A stretch of DNA of 64,000 nucleotides from Alkalihalobacillus sp047302405. Lineage in GTDB: Bacteria; Bacillota; Bacilli; Bacillales; Bacillaceae_D. The notes beneath the pieces are model-generated. The model saw only the letters and a list, made by a program, of their open reading frames with translations. It did no database searches and was not told the DNA's origin. Numbering within the stretch: the first letter of the stretch is position 1; each line of letters opens with the position of its first letter. This document shows positions 44,814 to 52,800 of this stretch, in pieces. The DNA is taken from NCBI RefSeq assembly GCF_047302405.1, contig NZ_CP154853.1, positions 1,488,001-1,552,000 on the forward strand, in the 5' to 3' direction. A program made the translations under genes and the position numbers.

Positions 44814-45965
44814 ATGATTAATGAAATGAACAGTGAAGTGGCTGGAATGAAATCGATAGAAGTAGGTGATGTCATTTCAGGGAAAATAACAAAAGTAGAG
44901 GATAAACAAGCTTTTGTTGATGTTGGTTATAAAGTAGATGGAGTTATTCCGATTAGTGAATTATCTAGTTTACATGTCGAAAAAGTGTCTGATGTTTTGT
45001 CTGTAGATGATGAAGTTGAGTTAAAAGTGTTAAAGTTAGAGGACGATGAGCTGGTTTTATCCAAAAGAGCGGTACAAGCTGAAAAGGCGTGGGCTTCTTT
45101 ACAAAGCTCTTTTGAAACGGGCGAAGTTATTGAGACGATCATCGCTGATGTCGTTAAAGGTGGCTTAGTTGTGGATCTTGGAGTGCGTGGATTTATCCCA
45201 GCTTCGTTAGTTGAACGCCATTATGTCGAGGATTTCTCGGATTATAAAGGGAAAACACTTCGTTTAAAAGTCGTTGAGCTAGATAAAGATAATAATAAAT
45301 TAATATTATCTCAACGTGTTGTTTTAGATGAGGAAGTTGAAAAGCAGAAAAAACATTTGCTACAAGGAATTGAACCAGGGAGCGTGATCGAAGGGACGGT
45401 TCAAAGATTAACCAATTTTGGAGCCTTTGTTGACTTAGGAGGTGTTGATGGTCTTGTACATATTTCTCAACTTGCCCATCATCGTGTTGAGTCACCATCG
45501 GACGTTGTCTCAGAAGGGGATAAAGTAAAAGTGAAAGTGCTTTCTGTTGACACAGAAAGTGAAAGAGTATCTTTATCCATTAAAGATACCTTACCTGGTC
45601 CATGGGAAAAAATTGAAGGAACCATCTCTCAAGGGGATATTGTTTCAGGAACGGTTAAACGTTTAGTCTCATTTGGAGCTTTTATTGAAGTAGCTGATGG
45701 AGTTGAAGGTTTGGTTCATATTTCTCAACTTGCCAATCGTCATATCGGTACGCCTTCAGAAGTTTTAACGGAAGGTGAAAAAGTTCAAGCTAAAGTACTC
45801 GATGTTAACCTTGACGAAAAGAGAATTTCGTTAAGTATTCGTGCTTTGATTGAAGAAGATGTAGAAGATCATTATGCTGATTATGAAAACCACAAAGAAG
45901 AAGAATCTAGTGGTTTCTCATTAGGTGATATGATTGGCGATCAATTAAAAAAATATAAATCATAA
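44814..45965 (+). CDS. ypfD: S1-domain protein YpfD, ribosomal protein S1 homologue
   Basis: RNA-binding protein of 383 aa with four S1 repeats starting near residues 17 (GDVISGKITKVEDKQAFVDV), 102, 187 and 272. Repeats 3 and 4 have the classic DGLVHISQL core. The Gram-positive S1 homologue is shorter than the E. coli protein and is not an essential ribosome component. The C-terminus is acidic, then ends QLKKYKS. AAGGAGG precedes the ATG, and a strong terminator follows. Confidence 0.94.
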   Translation: MINEMNSEVAGMKSIEVGDVISGKITKVEDKQAFVDVGYKVDGVIPISELSSLHVEKVSDVLSVDDEVELKVLKLEDDELVLSKRAVQAEKAWASLQSSFETGEVIETIIADVVKGGLVVDLGVRGFIPASLVERHYVEDFSDYKGKTLRLKVVELDKDNNKLILSQRVVLDEEVEKQKKHLLQGIEPGSVIEGTVQRLTNFGAFVDLGGVDGLVHISQLAHHRVESPSDVVSEGDKVKVKVLSVDTESERVSLSIKDTLPGPWEKIEGTISQGDIVSGTVKRLVSFGAFIEVADGVEGLVHISQLANRHIGTPSEVLTEGEKVQAKVLDVNLDEKRISLSIRALIEEDVEDHYADYENHKEEESSGFSLGDMIGDQLKKYKS

Positions 45966-45976
45966 GAGACGTTTTG

Positions 45977-46020
45977 AGCTGTTGATTTACTGAAAAATAG
46001 TAAAATCAACAGCTTTTTTT
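45977..46020 (+). terminator. Terminator of ypfD
   Basis: AGCTGTTGATTTAC pairs with GTAAAATCAACAGCT (one bulge), followed by seven T. Confidence 0.9.
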
Positions 46021-46066
46021 GGATCTCGAACAGGGGGGAGCGATCTGCTCGTATACTCTTGTTTGA

Positions 46067-46249
46067 CCAATCAAAAAGAAAAAGTGGAATGATTCTCTTC
46101 ATGAGCATGTCGAATTAGAAGAAATTCATCAATATTTATTCCAAACGTCCTCTTATCCATGCCAAGGAAACATGAGTGAAAGGGTTCACCGATTATTCGT
46201 GAAGAAACCCTTCTCACTCCAAATAATAGCAAACTATAAACGGAAATAA
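46067..46249 (+). other. Possible decayed reading frame between ypfD and yphA
   Basis: A frame without a usable start reads KKKKWNDSLHEHVELEE, later GNMSERVHRLFVKKPFSL, and ends in TAA at 46247. It has protein-like character but no ribosome binding site and no recognised family. The stop sits inside the inverted repeat that follows. Probably a gene remnant. Confidence 0.3.
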
Positions 46250-46286
46250 CCATCCATCTGAAAAATATCATGATGGATGGTTATTT
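46244..46286. terminator. 15-bp perfect inverted repeat
   Basis: AAATAACCATCCATC (46244-46258) and GATGGATGGTTATTT (46272-46286) with a 13-nt loop. Terminator-like but with only a short T-tail. Confidence 0.5.
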
Positions 46287-46459
46287 GTGATACCAAAAAT
46301 AGATCTTATGTCAGAAATGGCTCCCGACTCTTGCAGAAGAAAAGGAGAAGCCACTGAAGGAGTAGGATACTATGACCAAAAGAGAGGTAACTTCATCCAA
46401 AGTTATTTGCTAATAGTTCGCCAAAATCTTTTTCTGAATTCCAAAACGGAGCCAGCGAA

Positions 46460-46553
46460 ATACCCGGAGACTCCTGCGGGATAAATGAAATACGGGAGAC
46501 CCCGCAAGCGAAGCGAGGAGGTTCCCGGTTCACCCGCGGAACGCGTAGGGTAT
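46460..46553. repeat. GC-rich hairpin module between ypfD and yphA
   Basis: Core blocks CGGAGACTCCTGCGGGATAA, GGGAGACCCCGCAAGCGAAG, CGAGGAGGTTCCCGG and CCCGCGGAACGCGTAGGG. Closed by ATACCC (46460-46465) and GGGTAT (46548-46553). This is the intact form of the core that the IS interrupts near 13828. The rest of 46287-46761 has no evident gene. Confidence 0.7.
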
Positions 46554-46761
46554 GCAGTTGGCGGAGTACAACTAACTCATGTAACCTTTACTTTACAAAC
46601 AGCCAGTGTCTCAGTGTCTTCGTCTTTGTCATGAGGAGGTTCCTTCTTCACTTAAATGTTATTTTAATGATTAGAAAGTTTTCTTTTAGACGATAATTTT
46701 AAAAAGAAGATGAAAGACTTATTTTTTAATAGAATGAATTCGCCGGAAAGGGAGTGAGAAG

Positions 46762-47445
46762 TTGGAAGGAATGTATTTTTATTGGGTTGCTTGGTTATTA
46801 TGGATTGTTTTGACCTTCTTTTTTAATAAAACAACCAAACGTTTTTGGTTCACTGTTTGTTTGTTAATAATCGTTACGATTATGCCGTTGCAAATGTATT
46901 GGGATGGTTTTTCGTTTCGGGTAGCACTTATCCCTGCTTTTATGTTTATTTGTTATTTTTTGCGTTTTTATAAATGGCCAAAAATAATGTATTTGATTGT
47001 TTTATCTAGTCTACTAGCTATCGCTTATGCTACTTTTGACGTATTTACGTTGTTTGATCCAGTCGTTCTTTTTATCGATCACCGACTTTATTTAGCGGCG
47101 ATAAGTTTTATTATTGCCTCCTTCCATTTAGGTTCGATTAAGGATAAGGTCATTACGTCTATAGTCGGAATGTTACAAGGAGAGTGCCTAGCAGGGTTTG
47201 TGAAACATTATTTTTTTGGTTTTGCCGAAATTGGTCGAATGCTTTTTTTAGATGTGGTCACTTTTACTATGAGTATGTTTGTATGTATTGCTTTAATAAG
47301 ATATATGCTAAGTAGTATGAAACAGCTCTTTTTACAGTGGAGAGCAGGTAAACAACAACAAGAGGTTTTATATCCAGCATTAAGAAGGTCTACTAGGTCA
47401 GGACAAAAATTGCAGAGAGCGAATAACGTCAAAGTGGATGCATAA
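46762..47445 (+). CDS. yphA: YphA-like membrane protein
   Basis: Polytopic protein of 227 aa with about 5-6 helices and a basic C-terminal tail (RRSTRSGQKLQR). Recognised by position between ypfD and der and by topology. TTG start at 46762 with AAGGGAG 7 nt upstream; the alternative ATG 46771 is badly spaced. Function unknown. Confidence 0.78.
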   Translation: MEGMYFYWVAWLLWIVLTFFFNKTTKRFWFTVCLLIIVTIMPLQMYWDGFSFRVALIPAFMFICYFLRFYKWPKIMYLIVLSSLLAIAYATFDVFTLFDPVVLFIDHRLYLAAISFIIASFHLGSIKDKVITSIVGMLQGECLAGFVKHYFFGFAEIGRMLFLDVVTFTMSMFVCIALIRYMLSSMKQLFLQWRAGKQQQEVLYPALRRSTRSGQKLQRANNVKVDA

Positions 47446-47597
47446 AATAGTAGGGAAACTCATTCACTCGAATGTTGAAATGGATAAAAAAAAGGCTTTT
47501 CAGGAAATAATGTGTACAAGCTAATAAACTTTTAGTAGAATGAATGAGTTACGAATGTATTTACAATGTAAAGTTTAAAAAGGAAGGTCGTGACGCT

Positions 47598-48911
47598 ATG
47601 ACGAAGCCAGTAGTGGCTATTGTAGGTCGTCCGAATGTCGGAAAATCGACAATATTTAATCGAATTGTTGGGGAACGAGTTGCAATTGTAGAAGATATGC
47701 CTGGAGTAACAAGAGATTGGTTATACAGTAAAGGTGAATGGTTAAACCGTGACTTTAACTTAATTGATACAGGTGGAATCGAACTAGGAGACGAACCTTT
47801 GCTCGTGCAAATGAGGGAGCAAGCGGAACTAGCGATTAAAGAAGCGGATGTTATTGTATTTATTGTGAATGGAAAAGAAGGAATTACAGGTGCGGACCAA
47901 GAAGTAGCGAAATTATTATTCCGCTCAAAAAAACCGGTTGTTTTAGGAGTTAACAAAATTGATAATCCTGAAATGCGTGAAGAATTATATGAATTTTACT
48001 CACTTGGAATAGGTGAACCATATCCGATTTCAGGTTCGCATGGTTTAGGTTTAGGCGATTTATTGGATGCGGTTATTAATTTTTTCCCTGAGGATGATGG
48101 AGAAGATTATGATGAGGAAACGATTCGTATTTCTTTAATTGGTAGACCAAATGTTGGGAAATCTTCATTAGTGAATGCGATGCTTGGTGAAGAGCGGGTA
48201 ATTGTTAGTAATATACCTGGAACAACAAGGGATGCCATTGATACACCTTTTACAAAAGATGAACAGAAGTATGTCCTTATTGATACGGCTGGGATGAGAA
48301 AAAGAGGTAAGGTGTATGAATCAACGGAGAAATATAGTGTTTTACGTTCTTTAAAAGCGATTGAGCGTTCTAATGTCGTTTTAATCGTGATTAATGCAGA
48401 AGAAGGCATCATCGAACAAGATAAAAAAATAGCAGGATATGCTCATGAGGCAGGTCGTGCCGTTATTATCGTCGTCAATAAATGGGATACCGTTGTGAAA
48501 GATGACAAAACGATGAAGAACTTTGAACAAAAAATTAAGGATGAATTTTTATTCTTAAGTTATGCTCCTGTTTTGTTCTTGTCAGCTAAAACAAAACAAA
48601 GATTACAATTTGTATTACCAGCTGTTAATAAAGTTGCTGAAAACCATCTGTTACGTGTGCAAACACATGTTTTAAATGATGTGATTATGGATGCGGTTGC
48701 GATGAACCCTACACCGACAGATAAAGGGAAGCGTTTGAGAATTAGCTATGTGACACAAGTGGCAGTTGCACCACCAACCTTTGTGTTTTTTGTAAATGAA
48801 CCTGAACTTATGCACTTCTCATATCAACGATTTTTAGAAAATAAATTACGTGCAACATTTGAATTTGAGGGGACACCAATTAAAATTCTAGCTCGAAAAA
48901 AGAACGATTAA
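47598..48911 (+). CDS. der: Ribosome biogenesis GTPase Der (EngA)
   Basis: Essential double-GTPase of 437 aa for 50S assembly. First G domain: GRPNVGKSTIFNRIVG, DTGGIE, NKID. Second G domain: GRPNVGKSSLVNAMLG, DTAGMRKRGK, NKWD. A C-terminal KH-like domain follows. The start is ATG 47598 after AAGGAAGG; the frame upstream to 47544 is not needed and the length then agrees with B. subtilis EngA. Confidence 0.97.
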   Translation: MTKPVVAIVGRPNVGKSTIFNRIVGERVAIVEDMPGVTRDWLYSKGEWLNRDFNLIDTGGIELGDEPLLVQMREQAELAIKEADVIVFIVNGKEGITGADQEVAKLLFRSKKPVVLGVNKIDNPEMREELYEFYSLGIGEPYPISGSHGLGLGDLLDAVINFFPEDDGEDYDEETIRISLIGRPNVGKSSLVNAMLGEERVIVSNIPGTTRDAIDTPFTKDEQKYVLIDTAGMRKRGKVYESTEKYSVLRSLKAIERSNVVLIVINAEEGIIEQDKKIAGYAHEAGRAVIIVVNKWDTVVKDDKTMKNFEQKIKDEFLFLSYAPVLFLSAKTKQRLQFVLPAVNKVAENHLLRVQTHVLNDVIMDAVAMNPTPTDKGKRLRISYVTQVAVAPPTFVFFVNEPELMHFSYQRFLENKLRATFEFEGTPIKILARKKND

Positions 48912-48929
48912 ATCATTTTGGGGGAGAAT

Positions 48930-49547
48930 ATGGAGGGTATCTTATTAGTCGTTACCATTGTATTTGGATATTTAGTAGGGTCGATTAGTTTTAGTTATAT
49001 TATTGCTAAAAAGATTAAAAAAGTCGATATTCGTCAGCATGGAAGTGGAAATGCAGGTGCCACTAATACATTGCGTGTCTTAGGAGTAGGACCAGCGATA
49101 GCTGTTTTAATTTTAGATGTTCTTAAAGGGATTATAGCTGTTTGGTTTGGATATATGGTTGCTACGAATGATCTTGGCTGGTTTCCTGTTCTTGGTGGAG
49201 TTGCAGCCATTATCGGTCATAATTGGCCTGCCTATTACAATTTCAAAGGTGGTAAAGGGGTTGCCACAACGATAGGAGTCTTATCAACACTTGTTTTTTG
49301 GCCTTCCCTTATAGCTGGTTTAATTGCGATTTTAAGTATTATCTTTACTCGTTATGTTTCTTTAGGATCGTTATTATTTGTCCTGTTAACGCCTGTTGCG
49401 ACATTCTTTTTATTGCCTTATTATGAGTATCCAATTGTCTTTATTTATTTGACATTTGTTGTAGCACTTCTGTCAATTTGGCGCCACCGTACGAATGTTT
49501 TGCGGATTTTTAATGGCTCTGAAAATAAAATTGGGCAAAAAAGTTAA
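48930..49547 (+). CDS. plsY: Glycerol-3-phosphate acyltransferase PlsY
   Basis: Membrane enzyme of 205 aa that transfers acyl from acyl-phosphate to glycerol-3-phosphate, the first step of phospholipid synthesis. Motifs: GSISFSYIIAK, RQHGSGNAGATNTLRVLG, GHNWPAYYNFKGGKGVATTIG, and IWRHRTNVLRIFNGSE. Start taken as ATG 48930 with GGGGGAG close by; TTG 48918 is the alternative. Its substrate is provided by gpsA downstream, separated by a GC-rich hairpin module. Confidence 0.94.
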   Translation: MEGILLVVTIVFGYLVGSISFSYIIAKKIKKVDIRQHGSGNAGATNTLRVLGVGPAIAVLILDVLKGIIAVWFGYMVATNDLGWFPVLGGVAAIIGHNWPAYYNFKGGKGVATTIGVLSTLVFWPSLIAGLIAILSIIFTRYVSLGSLLFVLLTPVATFFLLPYYEYPIVFIYLTFVVALLSIWRHRTNVLRIFNGSENKIGQKS

Positions 49548-49610
49548 AAAGTCATTCATTGTTTGAATATTTTAAATGGAAATCTCCATAGAAATTGTTG
49601 GCTTTAACCT

Positions 49611-49721
49611 GCAGACGGAATACTCTTTGCTTTCCGCGTTACCCTGGGTAGCTTCTACGCTTTTATTAAGCTACGGGGTCACCCCGATGGTCTCGCAGGA
49701 GCCTAAGTGTATTCCGTCTGC
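49611..49721. repeat. 111-bp GC-rich hairpin module between plsY and gpsA
   Basis: Closed by a perfect 13-bp inverted repeat, GCAGACGGAATAC (49611-49623) and GTATTCCGTCTGC (49709-49721). Inside are GTAGCTT/AAGCTAC and TACCC/GGGTA pairs and the family-like words CGGGGTCACC and TCTCGCAGGAG. TCTTTTT follows, so it may also terminate plsY transcripts. Confidence 0.72.
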
Positions 49722-49834
49722 TCTTTTTGGTTATTTGAGATATAGGATCGATAGGGAAAATGTTTCTTTAAACAGAAGTTCAAAAATAATAAATAAGTCA
49801 TTTAAAAGATTTGGATTTGATAGGAGATGATGAT

Positions 49835-50863
49835 GTGTCAAAAGTTGCTGTTATCGGTGCAGGTAGTTGGGGGAGTGCCTTGGCCCTAGTCCTTGCAGAC
49901 AATGAGCATGAAGTAACCATTTGGGCGAGAAGAGAAGACCAAATAAATGAAATCAATCAAAAGCATACAAATGAAAAGTATTTACCAAATATTGAATTGC
50001 CTCATTCAATTAAAGGCACTACCGACTTAAAAGAAGCAGTTAGTGGTGTAAACAATATCTTAATTGTTGTTCCAACGAAAGCGATTCGTGAAACCATTAA
50101 AAGCTTAAAGGAAGTTATCGATACAAAAGCGACGATTATTCATGCGAGCAAAGGGATTGAGCCTGGCACTCATAAACGAATTTCAGAAATGATCGAAGAG
50201 GAGTTTGATGGCTCAGAATTACTTGGGGATATTGTCGTTTTATCAGGCCCTAGTCATGCTGAAGAAGTGAGCTTACGCCAACCGACAACCGTTACGAGTT
50301 CATCAAATAATATTAAGGCCGCGGAAAAAGTACAAGATTTATTTATTAATCAGCATTTTCGTGTTTATACAAATCCTGATTTAATTGGGGTTGAGCTTGG
50401 TGGTGCGATTAAAAATATTATCGCCTTGTCTTGTGGTCTGACTAATGGATTAGGGCTCGGTGATAATACGAAAGCAGCAATTATGACACGTGGTTTAGCG
50501 GAGATGGCGAGGCTAGGTGTGAAGTTAGGGGCCGAGCCACTAACTTTTTCTGGATTATCAGGACTAGGTGATTTAATTGTGACATGTACGAGTGTCCATT
50601 CACGTAATTGGCGTGCAGGTCATATGTTAGGTCAGGGTTTAACATTAGATGAAGTATTAGAAAAAATGGGCATGGTTGTAGAAGGTGTTCGAACTACAAA
50701 AGCAACGTATGAACTTGCTTTAAAGTTAGGAATTGAAATGCCAATTACGACAGCGTTATATAAAGTGTTGTTTGAAGAAACGACCCCACAAGAAGCGGCC
50801 GAGGAATTAATGGGACGTCTTAAAAAGCATGAGGTTGAAGAAATTTCTAATTACTCTCTTTAA
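49835..50863 (+). CDS. gpsA: NAD(P)-dependent glycerol-3-phosphate dehydrogenase
   Basis: 342 aa; reduces dihydroxyacetone phosphate to sn-glycerol-3-phosphate for lipid synthesis. Rossmann motif VAVIGAGSWGSALA, then LSGPSHAEEV, the catalytic Lys region ELGGAIKNIIALSCG and SGLSGLGDLIVTCTS. GTG start 49835 with AGGAGAT at the right distance; the frame opens earlier at 49811. Next to plsY, giving substrate and acyltransferase genes side by side. Confidence 0.96.
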   Translation: MSKVAVIGAGSWGSALALVLADNEHEVTIWARREDQINEINQKHTNEKYLPNIELPHSIKGTTDLKEAVSGVNNILIVVPTKAIRETIKSLKEVIDTKATIIHASKGIEPGTHKRISEMIEEEFDGSELLGDIVVLSGPSHAEEVSLRQPTTVTSSSNNIKAAEKVQDLFINQHFRVYTNPDLIGVELGGAIKNIIALSCGLTNGLGLGDNTKAAIMTRGLAEMARLGVKLGAEPLTFSGLSGLGDLIVTCTSVHSRNWRAGHMLGQGLTLDEVLEKMGMVVEGVRTTKATYELALKLGIEMPITTALYKVLFEETTPQEAAEELMGRLKKHEVEEISNYSL

Positions 50864-50960
50864 GAAAAGCGATTATTAGGCTTCTTCAAATTAGGATTTG
50901 CACCTCTTTTAGTTATTCGCATAGGATATGTTGAAACTATGTATGAAGGAGGTCGCACCG

Positions 50961-51227
50961 ATGCATGAAAGAAACGACCATTCGTTTATGGATAATGTCC
51001 AAAAGAAAACGAATGTAAGGCCTGATCAATTATTGAAATTAGCCAATTCAGTAAGTCAAGCTAATCTTCAAGATGAAGCGACTGTTCGTCAATTAATCGC
51101 CCAAGTTTCAAAGATTGCTAATAAGCCTGTATCGAAAGAAAAAGAAGACCAGCTAGTGCAAGCCATTTTAAAAAATAATGTTCCTGCTGATTTTGCTTCT
51201 CTTGCCAAAATGTTCAATAAAAAATAG
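50961..51227 (+). CDS. spoVIF: Stage VI sporulation protein F
   Basis: Small protein of 88 aa recognised as SpoVIF by the stretch QLLKLANSVSQANLQDEATV, then RQLIAQVSKIANKPVSKEKED. In B. subtilis SpoVIF is needed for proper assembly of GerE-controlled coat proteins. The start is ATG 50961 after GGAGGT. It lies after gpsA, whereas B. subtilis keeps it elsewhere (yjcC). Confidence 0.88.
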   Translation: MHERNDHSFMDNVQKKTNVRPDQLLKLANSVSQANLQDEATVRQLIAQVSKIANKPVSKEKEDQLVQAILKNNVPADFASLAKMFNKK

Positions 51228-51331
51228 GTTCAAGTTCTTAGGCGTATGTTGAACGCAACTCGTAAGTGGTTGCATATACTTTATAGAACGAACATTATAA
51301 ATAGGGCTTTGTTTTCGAAGGGTTTAGTTAA

Positions 51332-51369
51332 GTTGAAGAAGTGTGCCCCCGCTTCTTCAACCTTTTTTT
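51332..51369 (+). terminator. Terminator after spoVIF
   Basis: GTTGAAGAAG (51332-51341) pairs perfectly with CTTCTTCAAC (51352-51361), followed by a C and a T-run. Confidence 0.9.
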
Positions 51370-51509
51370 GTTTTGGGGATAAAATAAGCCCGACTTCACA
51401 AAATTGTCGTAATTGAATGTGGGCTAGCATCGTGATCATTTTAACTTTATAATTGTTTGTATGCTATAATTTATAAGGTAGATTTTGAAGGTTTAGGGGG
51501 TTTGGCACT

Positions 51510-51716
51510 ATGTCTCAAGCGATGTTAAGTATGTATGTCTCCTTTTTTGCGATGTTTTTAATGTTTGTATCGGTTGTGACGGCTTTAATTAGTCGGACAA
51601 AATTAAAAGGTTTCCTACAAAAAGTTGTCTTAACGATTTCGTTTATTTGTTTATGTGTTGCAGGGTTAATCGTCTTTATTGTTGTAGCTGGTGGACCGAC
51701 AGCTGTAGCTGATTAA
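51510..51716 (+). CDS. yphE: Small membrane protein, DUF2768 (YphE-like)
   Basis: 68 aa with two membrane helices (about 7-27 and 39-62) separated by the basic SRTKLKGFLQK. Size, topology and place between gpsA and yphF match B. subtilis YphE. Preceded by GGGGG about 8 nt before the ATG. Function unknown. Confidence 0.8.
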   Translation: MSQAMLSMYVSFFAMFLMFVSVVTALISRTKLKGFLQKVVLTISFICLCVAGLIVFIVVAGGPTAVAD

Positions 51717-51755
51717 GGAAGTTTGGAAATAAATGAAATGAGGTAGAGATTGACG

Positions 51756-52481
51756 ATGAAAAAAATATTTTTCCTCACAACGGTTCTATTAATAACTACA
51801 TATTTGGCTGGATGTTTTTATCCAGAGGAAAATAGAATGGAGAATCAGGTCGCTTATCCGGATCAACTAGAATCGGTGCGAGTAGCCGTTGAGAATTTTC
51901 AAGAAGATACAGGTGTATTGCCAATTCGGACTTTTGAGGAAAACACACCTTTATATCATCGCTATGTCGTTGATTTTAATCAATTAGTTCCGCGCTATTT
52001 ACAGCAAGCACCTGGTACGGCTTTGGAAAATGGTGGTGTTTTTCAATACGTATTATGGGATGTGGAAGATAGTCTGCAAGTTCGCGTCGTTGATTTAACG
52101 TCCATAAATGAAATTCAGCGTTTACACACAAGGGTCAGTGAACATATTCGTAAACATTCATATGCTCCTGTTGCTGAAGTTTTAGATCACGGTTTATTTA
52201 AACTTGATTACGAAGAGCTTGGATATTCAAGTGAACCTCACGTTAAAAGTCCCTATTATGAAACATTCTTGCCCTTGCTTTTAACAAACGACGGTCAAAT
52301 TGTGATCGATTATCGAATTGATTTAAATATGGCATTGCAAGAATATGAACATGATTTCCAAGAGGGGGAAGATATTCGTTCCATCCTCTTAGAAAACACT
52401 TACTTTGTTCCAAGTCGTTCTGTAGCGTATACGTTGGATGAGAACGGTGAACCACAATATGATATGAGTTTAGAAAAATAG
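51756..52481 (+). CDS. yphF: YphF-like lipoprotein
   Basis: About 241 aa with lipoprotein signal MKKIFFLTTVLLITTYLAGC. The mature part has no catalytic motif. It includes VAYPDQLESVRVAVENFQ and later VLDHGLFKLDYEELGY. The position before spoIVA is conserved. Start is ATG 51756 or TTG 51750; the TTG is better spaced from TGAGG, the ATG gives the more usual MKK signal. Confidence 0.82.
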   Translation: MKKIFFLTTVLLITTYLAGCFYPEENRMENQVAYPDQLESVRVAVENFQEDTGVLPIRTFEENTPLYHRYVVDFNQLVPRYLQQAPGTALENGGVFQYVLWDVEDSLQVRVVDLTSINEIQRLHTRVSEHIRKHSYAPVAEVLDHGLFKLDYEELGYSSEPHVKSPYYETFLPLLLTNDGQIVIDYRIDLNMALQEYEHDFQEGEDIRSILLENTYFVPSRSVAYTLDENGEPQYDMSLEK

Positions 52482-52533
52482 ATTTATCTAAAGTAGATAG
52501 AATTTTAATTGTTTTATAAAAAAATGGTCTATT

Positions 52534-52578
52534 GCCTCTCTCCAATTGATATATATAGGATTGGAAGGGGCTTTTTTT
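52534..52578 (+). terminator. Terminator of yphF
   Basis: GCCTCTCTCCAAT pairs imperfectly with ATTGGAAGGGGC, then a T-run. The following 220 bp before spoIVA hold its promoter region; nothing else is seen. Confidence 0.8.
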
Positions 52579-52800
52579 GTTGAAGGATATAAGTGGCTTA
52601 ATCATTTTGCTTGATTTTTTCTTGTGAAATGTCGAAGTACTCTGTATCTGAAGGGCATCCCCTTCTCGGTAGCAGTAATGAAAGGATTCGATTCAATCAT
52701 TTGTCATAAGTCATAGGACAACATCATATGAATGATAGTGTCCTAAGATTTTAACGGAATCGATAAATTTCAAATCCTTACATGATCGGGAGGGGATCAA

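Noticed and set aside
10957..49721. GC-rich modules considered as CRISPR repeats
   Set aside because: They are single dispersed units of about 100 bp, not regular direct repeats with spacers, and there are no cas genes.
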